Shown here: positions 35,718 through 44,732 of the stretch, piece after piece
How positions within the stretch are numbered: the stretch's first letter is position 1
How the letters are laid out: each line of letters starts with the position of its first letter
Source: Cyclobacterium amurskyense
Lineage (GTDB): Bacteria > Bacteroidota > Bacteroidia > Cytophagales > Cyclobacteriaceae
DNA: 64,000 bases
Direction: 5' to 3'
Assembly: GCF_001050135.1 (NCBI RefSeq)
Contig: NZ_CP012040.1
Location: 4,853,001-4,917,000, forward strand
Notes under the pieces: model-generated
What the model was told of the DNA's origin: nothing
Seen by the model: the letters and a program-made list of their open reading frames with translations, nothing else
Database searches by the model: none
Translations under genes and position numbers: made by a program

Positions 35718-37253
35718 TTAAGGAGTAGCTGTAAGGGACTTGAGTCTGTCTATGGCATTCTGATTATGAGGGTTTAAATCAAGTGATTTTTTAAAATTTA
35801 CAATGGCTTTTTTATGGTTGCCCAAATAAAGAAAGCCCTCAGCCAAACTATCATATAAATTGGCTGATTTGGGGTATAATCTGATGGCCAAATTAAATAC
35901 ATTCACCCCTTGATTTGAGGTTTTGGAATTAAAAATCAATTGAAGTCCTAGGGTATTTAAGCTTCCTTCCGGAAGGTTAAGGTTGGGGTGTTTAATTTTA
36001 CTTTGCTCATATAGTTCCCATAGTCCATTGTAATCCTTTGAAGCAGCCAAATCATTGAAATCATTAAAAGTAAAGGCAGTGCCTTTTTGCCCCTTCTTTT
36101 GGTAGCTTATGATTTTATTATTTGTTGAAATCTGCTCTAACTGGCCTTTGAAGGTTGTTTTTGCCATATTGTCATCCAATAAATAGGCTTTCAAAAAACT
36201 CAAACTAAGTATTGATACCCATTTATAAGCATTCATTATTTCAAGATCACTTTTGTCTTGTCTGGTGTCTCGAACTTCAAAAAGAACCCCCAGGGTGCTG
36301 AAATACGCATGGGTTAAATCAAGAAATTTTAGTCGATAAGTTCTGTTGAGGGATAGGCTGTCATATAAATCAAACCTAGTATTAAGAGTCGAGTCAATCT
36401 TGTCTTCCTTGAGCACCATTTCAGGAATGTCCTTTTGGGCCATATGTAAGTAGGGCACATCCAATTTATTCAAATCAAAGAAGGGTGATTTTTTCAATAA
36501 AGCATACTGGTACCTTTCGGTACCATCCAGACTGACCATGGCCTTGATGTTTTCATTGCGCATCTGGGCAGTAACATTGGATAAACCGCCAAAACTAAAG
36601 CCCATGACAGCGATTTTATTGGGATCAGCATTTGGGAGTTGCATTGCCTTTTTTATTAGGAATTCAACATCTCTGGCTTGGGTTTCTATTTCCTTCTCTG
36701 GTTTATTTCCAAACCAGCGTGTCTCGGTTCCCCTGCTAGGACTTGCAATTACTATAAAACCCTCGCTTGCCAGGTATTCGCACAGGGCGAAATTTTCAAT
36801 GGAGGAAGCTTGAAAACTTGGTGCATACACAACCAATGGATATTTTCCCTCGGCCTTTTCCAGATCAGTATAGGCATTGGTTTTCTCCTTAAGATGGGCT
36901 TGGTTGGCGGGACTGTTGGCATAATAAAACCAATTCAATATTTGTTCATTGGGAAGGTTTTCCCATTCCTCTTCCTCTTTTAAAATCTGAAGGTAATCAA
37001 GAACCCGTAGCGATGTTATGCTGTCAACATTTTGGGTAGAAGGATACCATATGCTTATAGGAATGGGCCTTGCGATTTTTTCATTGCTATAATCGTAAAT
37101 TCTACTGTAGGTTCTGGAACTGTCTGCGCTGGTGTAATGCAGAAATCCAACGCTGTAGGGGCCTTTTTCTAGGTCTATTTTAGCCAAGGAAGTTTGTCCA
37201 TAATTTAAATGAACTTGAAAAATAATGAGGAGGAATGCTACAAGGAATCGCAT
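35718..37253 (-). CDS. Exported alpha/beta hydrolase with C-terminal TPR
   Basis: Esterase- or lipase-like protein of about 511 residues. The ATG at 37253 gives a clean signal peptide (MRFLVAFLLIIFQVHLNYGQ); an ATG at 37274 is the alternative. The alpha/beta hydrolase part (about 50-340) shows YPLVVYAPSFQAS, the nucleophile elbow GFSFGG (KIAVMGFSFGGLS) and a His in DLTHAYFST, like PAF-acetylhydrolase or dienelactone hydrolase relatives. The C-terminus (about 430-510) has two TPR-like units (PKSANLYDSLAEGFLYLG). It lies 30 bp upstream of the sulfatase gene, so the pair is probably one transcript. Confidence 0.78.
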   Translation of the reverse strand: MRFLVAFLLIIFQVHLNYGQTSLAKIDLEKGPYSVGFLHYTSADSSRTYSRIYDYSNEKIARPIPISIWYPSTQNVDSITSLRVLDYLQILKEEEEWENLPNEQILNWFYYANSPANQAHLKEKTNAYTDLEKAEGKYPLVVYAPSFQASSIENFALCEYLASEGFIVIASPSRGTETRWFGNKPEKEIETQARDVEFLIKKAMQLPNADPNKIAVMGFSFGGLSNVTAQMRNENIKAMVSLDGTERYQYALLKKSPFFDLNKLDVPYLHMAQKDIPEMVLKEDKIDSTLNTRFDLYDSLSLNRTYRLKFLDLTHAYFSTLGVLFEVRDTRQDKSDLEIMNAYKWVSILSLSFLKAYLLDDNMAKTTFKGQLEQISTNNKIISYQKKGQKGTAFTFNDFNDLAASKDYNGLWELYEQSKIKHPNLNLPEGSLNTLGLQLIFNSKTSNQGVNVFNLAIRLYPKSANLYDSLAEGFLYLGNHKKAIVNFKKSLDLNPHNQNAIDRLKSLTATP

Positions 37254-37435
37254 GGTTTTATTAACTGAGTTCATTGCAATGGTTGCCTTACTACGGTAAA
37301 GATTGTGGGCTTGGTCTGCAACTTCCATTTTATCGTTAAGTATTGGCTTATAGGTAGCTGGCTAATTTGTATGTCCCTAATTTAATGGGATTTTAGTCCT
37401 AATAAAAGTTATATTTACAACAAGTAGTAGGTAAT

Positions 37436-37597
37436 CCCGAAATATGCAGTAGACATTCTATTACGTGCTGAAATCGCTTTAAAATACCCAATCGTTGCTG
37501 TTTTCAATTTCACCATAGCGGTGCTATGCTAAAATCTCCAAACAGTTTGATTTTCTTGCGATTGCAACTCATTACGAATCCTATTACATAATCCGGG
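37436..37597 (+). repeat. MITE-like palindromic element, copy C (internally deleted)
   Basis: 162 bp. The ends CCCGAAATATGCAGTAGAC and CATAATCCGGG are intact, but it lacks the ACGGG and GTCAGG hairpin segments present in copies A, B, E and F. Flanks are GTAAT (37431-37435) and ATAAT (37598-37602), a 5-bp direct repeat with one mismatch. Confidence 0.85.
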
Positions 37598-37706
37598 ATA
37601 ATGCATTGTTTATTCCAAATGTGAAAAATCGGTATGATAATCTTTTATTAATAAGGGTATGCCTTTTGAGTGTTTTATATAGTGATTTAATTTTGACATA
37701 AAAATA

Positions 37707-37736
37707 AAAATGACCCAATCAGGGTCATTTTTATTA
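37707..37736 (-). terminator. Hairpin terminator after the nitroreductase gene
   Basis: The stem AAAAATGACCC / GGGTCATTTTT with a short AATCA loop gives T-runs on both strands. It sits about 95 bp beyond the nitroreductase stop at 37830. Confidence 0.75.
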
Positions 37737-37829
37737 GCCTATCGGTAGGTAATTATTTTCTTACCATGTGTAATTCTGAACCGGGTAACCAAATGATAAT
37801 TAGGGTAATCCCGTTAGAATCATTACTGT

Positions 37830-38489
37830 TTAAACAAGGGTAAAAATCTCCTGCTCTGGTAGTCTTGATTTTGGTGTCTTGTCTGTAGTGTTAAAATCTG
37901 TGGTTGTCCGGTAACCTATGGAAACGGCGGTTACTGCAGTAAATCCTTTTTCTCTTAAACCAAACTCCTCATCTAATGCTTTTACGTCAATACCTTCCAT
38001 AGGTACTGCATCGATGTTAAGAGCAGCCACTCCGAGTAAGAAATTGCCTATGTTCAAATAAACTTGTTTTTCTAACCAATGTGGTAGGTCTTTCAGATCG
38101 TATTTGTGGATGTTTGCAAAGGCGTTTCTACCGCCATGCATACCTTGTTTTACCTGTTCATTTGGAAATCTACCATCCAGGTCTTCCACGGCCAATACAT
38201 GTTGCATATAGTCTTCATCTGCAGTGATTCTTGAACAAAATAAAATGACATGGGAAGCATTTAATACCTTGGTTTCATTGAAGGAATAAAACCCTTGTGT
38301 TCCTTTGGCAATTCGTTTTTTGCCTTCTTCAGTTGATGCAATAATAAAATGCCAGGGTTGTAAATTCGTACTAGAAGGACTCATTCTTAAAAGTGCCTTG
38401 ACCTGTTCAAAATCTTCTTTTGAAATTTTCTTGTTTGGATCAAATTCTTTAGTGGAATAACGCCAGTTTAATACATTTTTAATGTCCAT
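37830..38489 (-). CDS. NfsB-type oxygen-insensitive NAD(P)H nitroreductase
   Basis: FMN-dependent cytoplasmic reductase of 219 residues. Family signatures are the RYSTKEFDPNK start, the FMN-contact block RMSPSSTNLQPWHFIIAS and the C-terminal LREKGFTAVTAVSIGYRTT. The length is as expected for NfsB homologues. Physiological substrates are typically quinones or nitroaromatics. It is divergent from an HxlR-family regulator with only 95 bp between the start codons, and overlapping promoters and palindromes in that gap suggest direct control by the regulator. Confidence 0.9.
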   Translation of the reverse strand: MDIKNVLNWRYSTKEFDPNKKISKEDFEQVKALLRMSPSSTNLQPWHFIIASTEEGKKRIAKGTQGFYSFNETKVLNASHVILFCSRITADEDYMQHVLAVEDLDGRFPNEQVKQGMHGGRNAFANIHKYDLKDLPHWLEKQVYLNIGNFLLGVAALNIDAVPMEGIDVKALDEEFGLREKGFTAVTAVSIGYRTTTDFNTTDKTPKSRLPEQEIFTLV

Positions 38490-38497
38490 AATTTTAT

Positions 38498-38514
38498 ACT
38501 ATAAGTTTTATAGT
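38498..38514. promoter_or_regulatory. Palindromic operator candidate for the HxlR regulator
   Basis: ACTATAA-GTT-TTATAGT is a perfect 7-bp inverted repeat. Related half-sites GGATAGTGTA (38526-38535) and GGATAGTATA (38561-38570) lie in the same divergent spacer. TACTAT/ATAGTA cores resemble known YodB-type HxlR operators. Assignment to this regulator is inference from position. Confidence 0.6.
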
Positions 38515-38544
38515 TGCAAAAGTAAGGATAGTGTAATAACTTTG
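38514..38544 (+). promoter_or_regulatory. HxlR-gene promoter (TTG-N20-TAnnTTTG)
   Basis: -33 TTG at 38514-38516 and -7 TAACTTTG at 38537-38544, with a 20-bp gap: an exact Bacteroidota-type promoter about 40 bp before the start codon. It overlaps the opposing nitroreductase promoter. Confidence 0.7.
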
Positions 38545-38547
38545 CAA
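38517..38547 (-). promoter_or_regulatory. Nitroreductase promoter (TTG-N20-TAnnTTTG)
   Basis: On the minus strand, -33 TTG (38547-38545) and -7 TACTTTTG (38524-38517) have a 20-bp gap. Its -7 box starts right after the opposing -33 TTG and its own -33 TTG abuts the opposing -7 box, so the two promoters are offset by only 3 bp. Confidence 0.7.
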
Positions 38548-38584
38548 TAACGGTCAAATTGGATAGTATAAAATTTTTGAATGA

Positions 38585-38929
38585 ATGTATAAATTTAAAG
38601 GCAAAGAATACCCTTGTTGTGCCAGTCTAACGATGGGACTAATTGGTGGTAAGTGGAAAACAGTAATTCTGTTTCACCTAAGAAATGAAGCCATGAGGTA
38701 CAATGAACTGAGGAAAGAAATGCCCACAGTTACGGAGCGTACTTTAAGCTTGCAGTTGAAAACCTTAGAAGAAGATGGTATTATCAAAAGAAAGGTATAT
38801 ACCAGTAAACCCCCTCTTAAAGTAGTTTATTCCCTGACCGATTTTGGAAAAACATTGATTCCGGTGGTTCAATCCATAGCAGATTGGGGACACAATGTTG
38901 TTCACAATGGCATTGAAGTTTCTGAATAA
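38585..38929 (+). CDS. HxlR-family redox-responsive regulator
   Basis: Winged-helix repressor or activator of 114 residues. The N-terminal Cys pair (KEYPCCASLTMGLIGGKWK) holds the Cys position used for thiol sensing in YodB- and HypR-like HxlR proteins. The recognition part is PTVTERTLSLQLKTLEEDG, followed by the wing VYTSKPPLKVVYSLTDFG. It is divergent from a nitroreductase, a common pairing for quinone and aldehyde defence. The start at 38585 is preferred because an ATG four bases earlier stops after three codons. Confidence 0.9.
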   Translation: MYKFKGKEYPCCASLTMGLIGGKWKTVILFHLRNEAMRYNELRKEMPTVTERTLSLQLKTLEEDGIIKRKVYTSKPPLKVVYSLTDFGKTLIPVVQSIADWGHNVVHNGIEVSE

Positions 38930-38958
38930 ATAATTTCTAGAAAGTATCTACCTATTAG

Positions 38959-39501
38959 TTATTGTAGAATTTTGTTGGCTTGTACCATATGACGGTCATT
39001 GTGGTAAATGACAACCCTAAAAGTATCGCCGAGTTTCAATTTAAGCCATTTTGAGATACTGATGGCCGTTTTGGTTTTGTTAAGGTCTACCATTTTTGCC
39101 TTTTCGAGAAGATCTAATAGCTGTACTTGTTGAGTTAGAAACCGCTGGAGAGTTGTTTTGTCCAGTGAGCTACCTATAGGATTTTTGTTCTTGAAGGTTT
39201 TCATTTTGTTCAATTTCTCCTTAGGTAGCATGGTTTTGGCAAAATAGTTACCAAGAAAACCGGATTTGAAGGTCGCATTTGATTCGGTTTTTGATTTGGC
39301 TATGCTTCTGCTAATTTCCGGGATATAAAAATCTCCATAAAGGTTCAGATGTTCTATACATTCCAAAATACTCCATTTTTCCGATCCGGGTTTTTGATTC
39401 AGTTTTTCTTCAGATAAGCTATTGAATTTTTTTACCTGATTGATGTTAATACGTGTTCGTTCCACTAAATCTTGTATTAATTTTTCTGAGGCTATTTTCA
39501 T
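38959..39501 (-). CDS. DinB-superfamily protein
   Basis: About 180 residues of the DinB-like four-helix bundle. Metal-ligand His residues appear in WSILECIEHLNLYGDFY, near the middle (ISISKWLKLKLGD follows) and at the end (YHNDRHMVQANKI), a normal pattern for the family. Many members are metal-dependent thiol S-transferases; the substrate here is unknown. The ATG at 39501 is preferred over a TTG at 39516. It is the last gene of a Nudix-Crp-DinB operon with gaps of 24 and about 50 bp. Confidence 0.85.
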   Translation of the reverse strand: MKIASEKLIQDLVERTRININQVKKFNSLSEEKLNQKPGSEKWSILECIEHLNLYGDFYIPEISRSIAKSKTESNATFKSGFLGNYFAKTMLPKEKLNKMKTFKNKNPIGSSLDKTTLQRFLTQQVQLLDLLEKAKMVDLNKTKTAISISKWLKLKLGDTFRVVIYHNDRHMVQANKILQ

Positions 39502-39553
39502 CGTTTTTTTTAACAAAATTCGACGTAAATCAATTGTAAAACATTGATTTAGA

Positions 39554-40090
39554 TCAAGATTTTTTTAGCCTAGACAATGTTTCCGGTGTCATTCTTAAGT
39601 AAGAAGCGATGTGTTTGTTAGGGATTTCCTGAAACAATTGAGGACTTCTGGCCAATACTCTTTTGTACCTTTCTAGTGGTGAGCTTGTTAAAATATCTCG
39701 TTCTCTTTCCATCTGTTGGTAAATTAACTCTCCGAGCATCTGTTGCCAGATTTTGGTGTTTTCAGTTGAGCTGTCAATAAATGCCATGAAGCTTGCCTTT
39801 TTGATTACCTTTAATTGCGTTTTTTTGATTGCTTGGATGTATAAATCAGAAGGCTTTTCACTAATAAAAGAATCCAATGCAGCAATGAAGTTGTTTTGGT
39901 ATCCAAACCTTATTATGTTCTCTTCAAACTCTTCTAGCAAATAGATTCTCAAGCTCCCGCTGACCACAAAATAGAGGTTTGTGTCTATGCTACCCTTAAC
40001 CTTTAAATATTCCTTTCTGTTCAATTCCAGGTTTTTCTCCCACAATTGCTTCTGGTCAATTTGCGCAATAAAGTTTGAAATTGGATTCAT
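39554..40090 (-). CDS. Crp/Fnr-family transcriptional regulator (short form)
   Basis: 178 residues with a cyclic-nucleotide-binding-like beta-roll at about 10-110 (NLYFVVSGSLRIYLLEEF) and a short HTH at the C-terminus, IASYLRMTPETLSRLKK. It is missing about 20 N-terminal residues compared with the other two regulators of this type in the window. The ligand is unknown. It lies between the Nudix and DinB genes, probably in one transcript, and could be autoregulatory. Confidence 0.85.
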   Translation of the reverse strand: MNPISNFIAQIDQKQLWEKNLELNRKEYLKVKGSIDTNLYFVVSGSLRIYLLEEFEENIIRFGYQNNFIAALDSFISEKPSDLYIQAIKKTQLKVIKKASFMAFIDSSTENTKIWQQMLGELIYQQMERERDILTSSPLERYKRVLARSPQLFQEIPNKHIASYLRMTPETLSRLKKS

Positions 40091-40114
40091 TTTTTGGTTA
40101 AGGTAAAATATGTT

Positions 40115-40510
40115 TCAATGATTACTTTGTAATTTTTGCACGATGGGTATATCTGCTGCCGCCCAATCCAACTGATTGAGTTCTTCAGGTTTTAGCCATT
40201 CCTGGCTTATATGCTCACGGAGGGAAAGTGCTTTTGAATCCACCTCACATAGGAAACCATGCATTGTCACCTTAAAATCTGGATAGGTATGCTCCACAGT
40301 AAGGTATAGAGATTTAATGGCAGGAATAATGTTCAGTTCTTCCAATAACTCACGTTGCAAAGCCTCTATTTTCGTTTCTTCAGGTTCTACTTTTCCGCCA
40401 GGAAATTCAAACTTTTTCGAAATATATTGATGTTTGCTTTCTGGTCTTTGCACACAAAGGATCTGGTTTTTAAAAAAAATTATTCCTGCAACAACCTCAA
40501 TGCTCTTCAT
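40115..40510 (-). CDS. MutT-type Nudix pyrophosphohydrolase
   Basis: 131 residues. The Nudix box is complete: G-G-K-V-E-P-E-E-T followed by REL-L-E-E-L (FPGGKVEPEETKIEA, then LQRELLEELNI), which fits GX5EX7REUXEEXGU. The N-terminal KSIEVVAGIIFFKNQILCVQ and the C-terminal SQEWLKPEELNQLDWAAADI are like 8-oxo-dGTP diphosphatases and other (deoxy)nucleoside triphosphate pyrophosphohydrolases. It probably sanitises oxidised nucleotides, first gene of the operon with Crp and DinB. Confidence 0.88.
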   Translation of the reverse strand: MKSIEVVAGIIFFKNQILCVQRPESKHQYISKKFEFPGGKVEPEETKIEALQRELLEELNIIPAIKSLYLTVEHTYPDFKVTMHGFLCEVDSKALSLREHISQEWLKPEELNQLDWAAADIPIVQKLQSNH

Positions 40511-40662
40511 TATTGTTAACTGTTATTATTTCCTTGTTGACAATCATCATTCCTATCCTTGTGTCTAAATGGTTTTACATTAAAATTTTACCAATATGCC
40601 CGTTTAGACTAATGGAAATAAAAATGAAATAGGTTAAATATTTTAATTTTCTTAATAAAGGT

Positions 40663-42117
40663 TTATTCTATGACCTCCAAAAATGCAACACATTGTTTAT
40701 TACTTGGTGTTTCGAGACTAATTATGCCTTGAAAACCCCAATCATGCTTGCCACTTTTCCATGTAACTTCAACTATTTCTGGTTCTGTCCATTTTAGTGA
40801 ATTTATATCCAACCATTGCAGTTTTAATTTATCAGCAAAAACCCAAGGATCCAAATCAACGGTATAACGGCCCTAAGGGAAATAGATGGCATATTGTTGG
40901 CCAATGTTTGCGGTGACATAAGCTTCCATCGTAGAAGGAACAGAAACATTTGGAGAAAGAAGGTCATTATGAGGTGTACAAGAAACGATGTCCAACTTTT
41001 CAAGTAGCATGTTCATTACTTTGAGATTGGTCTGAACACGCTCATTCAAACCAGAGCCCCACGGTTTGTTTGGGACAGAAGGGCGGTGGAATCTGGCAGA
41101 AGCACAGCCACCTATGATGTCCCGCCAAAACCGATCCATGGCCTCAGTTTCTGATCCTGCAGAGTAATTTAACCCACCATCTGTGGCCCCATAAATCTTC
41201 ACATTATTTAAAGGAACAGGTCCTAAGGAAGCAATTTTTTCACGTAAGAACATCAGATTGTCCCAGTGTGCTTTCCCTCTACCCCCCTTGGAATCTTGGT
41301 TGTTTTGAGAAATGTCTACAAAATCAAAAATAGCAGGGTAAGTCATGTAATGTCGGATTGCATTTGCAGCGGAAAGTTGCATGTTGGTGATGTATATCCT
41401 TTTCAAAGATTTATTGGCCAATTCCTTCAGATAAAGCGCCCAATAGTTTCCCCAATCACTCTCTTCGCTACTTTCGTTATTAATATTGTACAATACATTG
41501 TCATACTTTAATGTTACGGAAAGCAATTTATCAATGAACTTTTTCTGAAAGGACAACTCAGTCTGAGCGTTATTATTGACAGTTGCAAAGAAATCCCGAC
41601 TGTCTTTCCAAGTTCCAGGTTGCATATTGATATTATTTTTAGGGTTCCAGGGGTGATTTCCCCATCGCCCTGAAGAATTGATATCAAAGATATCCCAAAG
41701 GGTCAATTGAACAATGATGCCTCTCTTAGAGGTTTCGTCGAGAAAAAAAACAAGTCTACGCCAATATTCATCGTTCCATTGGTTTAAGTCATAACTGTCT
41801 TCGTTGATCTTTTTAAAAGCAAAAACATTTCCTTCATCACGGTCCGACATGGTATTTCTGAGGTAATTTCCTCCTGATGAAATTAGCAAATCCAAATGAT
41901 CTGTTAGTTGTTTGCCTGTCCATGGAAAAAGGTTATCATCATCACTTCCTCCAATCAGTACTAGAGGTTCCCCTTGATACTGCCAATACCATGGGTTTTG
42001 AGTGTAGGGCTTGATGCCCTGAGAATCGGTTTCATTGGTAGAATAACTTTGCCCTGATAATTTTAGGGTACTAATTAATAGAATTGACAGAAACAATAAG
42101 GTTGTTTTAGTTTTCAT
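40663..42117 (-). pseudogene. Apiosidase-like glycosidase with collagen-binding-type C-terminal domain, one in-frame TAG
   Basis: Exported glycosidase gene. A signal peptide (MKTKTTLLFLSILLISTL) precedes a DUF4038-like barrel: PWYWQYQGEPLVLIGGSDDD, GGNYLRNTMSDRDEGN, WDIFDINSSG and YDNVLYNINNESSEE with likely catalytic Asp/Glu. A TAG at 40873-40875 interrupts it after QQYAIYFP. The same frame continues for 70 codons (GRYTVDLDPWVFADKLKLQW to the stop at 40663), matching the C-terminal putative collagen-binding domain of such enzymes. So one base change split a 484-codon gene. The catalytic part may still be made, lacking most of the small domain. Confidence 0.8.
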
Positions 42118-42151
42118 TTTTTTGAGAGTTCAATGGCTTGGCTAATTTGAA

Positions 42152-42338
42152 CCCGAAATATGCAATAGAAAATTTATTAGGTCCTGAAATCGCCTCATAA
42201 TCAACTACCTATTTGCAGCTTTCAATTTCACCTTATCGGTGCTTTGCTATAATCTCCAAACAGCTTTCCGTTAACACGGGGAGGACAGGCTTTACCCCGG
42301 AATATGTCAGGGCGGAGAATCCAATTACTTATTCCGGG
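42152..42338 (+). repeat. MITE-like palindromic element, copy D (degenerate)
   Basis: 187 bp with ends CCCGAAATATGCAATAGAA and TTATTCCGGG. The CATAGC hairpin is mutated (TTATCGGTGCTTTG) and the interior is shortened. Flanks are TTGAA (42147-42151) and TTAAA (42339-42343). The most diverged of the seven near-complete copies, so probably the oldest. Confidence 0.8.
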
Positions 42339-42406
42339 TTAAAGTTAGTTTGAAAGGACATATTTTAAAATTAGAAAGGCATAATTTCTTCTTTTTTAGA
42401 ATGAAA

Positions 42407-44254
42407 TTATTCTTTTTGGAATTCCGGGTTTGGGGCTGGAGGTACAGCACTAAAATCTATCTTCGGAAAGGCAATATGCCAATCTGTTTTGCAGTTTTCT
42501 CTTAAATCAGCCATAAAAGCATCAATCCGTTCTTTGCCAACTGAGTGCATAACGAAAATATGGGAATAAGAACGCAACTGCCGTTCACTTTCATTGACAG
42601 GAACCCAAAGTCTATCCGTATCTAAGGACCATTTGTAATTTAAAGTTTCATTGACCAACCGAAAACGAACGGTCAAACTTAAGCGAGACCGGGCAATCCA
42701 TAGATCCACTTCGTCACCAAATATAGCTTTTAATTCAGATTCAAATTTGAACAATTCTGCCTCCAGATAGGCCGAAACATTTTCTGTTTCAACGGCCTTA
42801 TTCATATTGTCTTCATAACTCATCCTGGAAAAATAATCCCATAGGATCATGGGCGAAAAAGCAGATCGAGAGCCTCCTAGAGTGGTGTCAGGCGTACCTA
42901 AAAAGGAACTTGCTGCATCTGGAGGCAACAGCTGGTAGCCAGTTCGAGTCATAAAGATACCTGAAGGCCAGGGCCCCCCAAGCCATTTATGCATGGAGCA
43001 ACCTACACTCATCACAGCTGGATTACGAAAATCAAACATAGGGCCTTTTTCACTCAAAAGATTGCGGTTGTGGGCCATTTCCACAAAGGGAAGGTAAGCC
43101 GCACCGAGTGCACCATCCACGTGAAGCCAAAAACCCCTCCGTATATCATACAAGGGATTTCCTTTTTCGTCCTTTCCATAAACCACTTTTCGTTCCCATA
43201 GCCATGGATAGTCTTTACCTAGCTCTTCAAACATAGCATTAATGGACGGCACATCATCATAAGCCCCTTTCCAGGTGGTTCCAATATTGGCAACTACTAC
43301 TACGGGATAGCTTTTGGCAACAAAAAATTGAACCAATAGCGTCAATTTATCAATTTTAACCGATCCTGACTTTGGATTGTCTTTGTCAAAATCATGGGAA
43401 GGAACCATTTCAGGCCAACTTCCATCATTGGTAATGGGACATTGTCCGGGATATTTTTCCTGTCCTATTTGCTGGAAAGTAGGCAATTCCAGTAAATGCG
43501 AAGCCTTTTGTATGGAATAATGAACATCTTCAGAATAGAAGAGCACAGGGGTGTAGGCGTTTTCAGAAGTTTTTTCATTTTTTATAGGAGCCTTATAAGA
43601 AAAATGTTGTCCCCTTGTTTCTCTTCCTCTTCTGGTGTAAGCATCAATTTGCGCATTTGTTTTTTGATCTTCAAGGATGGTCTTGCCTTTTAGGTAGTCT
43701 CTGGCATTGAACAACCCGTAAATATTTCCTTCAGTAAATCCCATTGTGAGTACATAACCCCAATACCTGGAATCTGCATCCTGTTGATCGATAGCAGCAG
43801 TATGGGGCCAATTGTTGTTCCATAAAGCAGCAAAATAGTCTAAAACTGCTCGCTCACAGAATTTTGAGTTAAGGGTATAACGACCGCTGCTAAAAGGATC
43901 TCCAATATTATTGGCATGCATGTCCATGAGGTAAGGAAAGCGATCAGCATAATTCTGGTCTTGATTTCCCTGAAAACCCGCAAAACTAGCATGTTGGGTT
44001 TCAATAAATTCTTTAAAGGAAGTCAAGGCTATTTCTCGTTCCTCATCTGTCAATCCTGTAGGAGGGATTTCGAATTGGCTGTAGTCAATTTGGGGAAAGT
44101 TTCCATTGACATCCTTGGGTGGTACCGAAACATAGACCTCATTTGGGTCATTACTTGGCCTTGACACAATGGCTCCTTCTGGTACCTGAGCAGTCCATGG
44201 AAGTTGTTTCGGGCCGTAAGGTACATGCTGTGAATCTTCGCAATTTTTAGACAT
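42407..44254 (-). CDS. PLP-dependent group II decarboxylase
   Basis: Fold type I pyridoxal-phosphate enzyme of 615 residues. The PLP Lys is K423 in GCSMHKWLGGPW, the Asp that pairs with the pyridine nitrogen is D380 in FWLHVDGALGAAYLPF, and TMGFTEGNIYG is the phosphate-side motif. Relatives decarboxylate aromatic amino acids, histidine, glutamate or diaminobutyrate; the substrate cannot be fixed here. The long N-terminal extension (about 100 residues before the core) and the ARSRLSLTVRFR C-terminal part are like histidine or diaminobutyrate types. There is no transporter partner nearby. Confidence 0.85.
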   Translation of the reverse strand: MSKNCEDSQHVPYGPKQLPWTAQVPEGAIVSRPSNDPNEVYVSVPPKDVNGNFPQIDYSQFEIPPTGLTDEEREIALTSFKEFIETQHASFAGFQGNQDQNYADRFPYLMDMHANNIGDPFSSGRYTLNSKFCERAVLDYFAALWNNNWPHTAAIDQQDADSRYWGYVLTMGFTEGNIYGLFNARDYLKGKTILEDQKTNAQIDAYTRRGRETRGQHFSYKAPIKNEKTSENAYTPVLFYSEDVHYSIQKASHLLELPTFQQIGQEKYPGQCPITNDGSWPEMVPSHDFDKDNPKSGSVKIDKLTLLVQFFVAKSYPVVVVANIGTTWKGAYDDVPSINAMFEELGKDYPWLWERKVVYGKDEKGNPLYDIRRGFWLHVDGALGAAYLPFVEMAHNRNLLSEKGPMFDFRNPAVMSVGCSMHKWLGGPWPSGIFMTRTGYQLLPPDAASSFLGTPDTTLGGSRSAFSPMILWDYFSRMSYEDNMNKAVETENVSAYLEAELFKFESELKAIFGDEVDLWIARSRLSLTVRFRLVNETLNYKWSLDTDRLWVPVNESERQLRSYSHIFVMHSVGKERIDAFMADLRENCKTDWHIAFPKIDFSAVPPAPNPEFQKE

Positions 44255-44732
44255 GGTTATCTTTTATGTTAATTCAAACGACAACTGTTAAAGCTGAAAT
44301 AGTACTTGCTACTGTAATGGTTAGGGAAAAAGTAAGTAGTTGGTTATGGTTTTCTTTTTATTGGTTACAAAATATTATGGATAATAACCTTTTCATTATC
44401 TGCATCCTAACCTATTTTTTAGGCATTGTCAGTTTTTAGTTGACTATAAATACTAATATACAGATAGTTAGCCAATGGAGCAAGTTCCGTAATTGGCGAT
44501 TTACTTAGGCTTTATTAGCAAGTAAAAAGAGAGCAACTTGCAATAAGCAAAATAACAAATGCTGGAATTGGACTTGAATTATATTCAGGACAGTTTTTTA
44601 TAAAAAAATATATTTGCGGGAACCAAGCTTTGAAATAAATAAGCTTAAGGGTGGGATTACCCTTAAGCTCGACAAGTAGACTAGTTTTCGGTTTATTTAT
44701 TTGAATTAGGCAATCAAATTATTTGCGTAATT
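44255..44732. other. Intergenic region with a terminator for the upstream gene
   Basis: 478 bp without a gene. The only clear feature is the hairpin at 44641-44671. The rest, which must contain the decarboxylase promoter, shows no exact TAnnTTTG box or repeat. Confidence 0.45.
44641..44671 (-). terminator. Hairpin after the outer-membrane protein gene
   Basis: AGCTTAAGGGT-GGGATT-ACCCTTAAGCT is a perfect 11-bp stem, 62 bp past the stop at 44733. It is followed on the minus strand by TATTTATTT rather than a pure T-run. Confidence 0.6.

Noticed and set aside
40663..40854. A separate 63-codon gene
   Set aside because: It is in the same frame as the glycosidase upstream and continues its C-terminal domain; treated as part of the interrupted gene.
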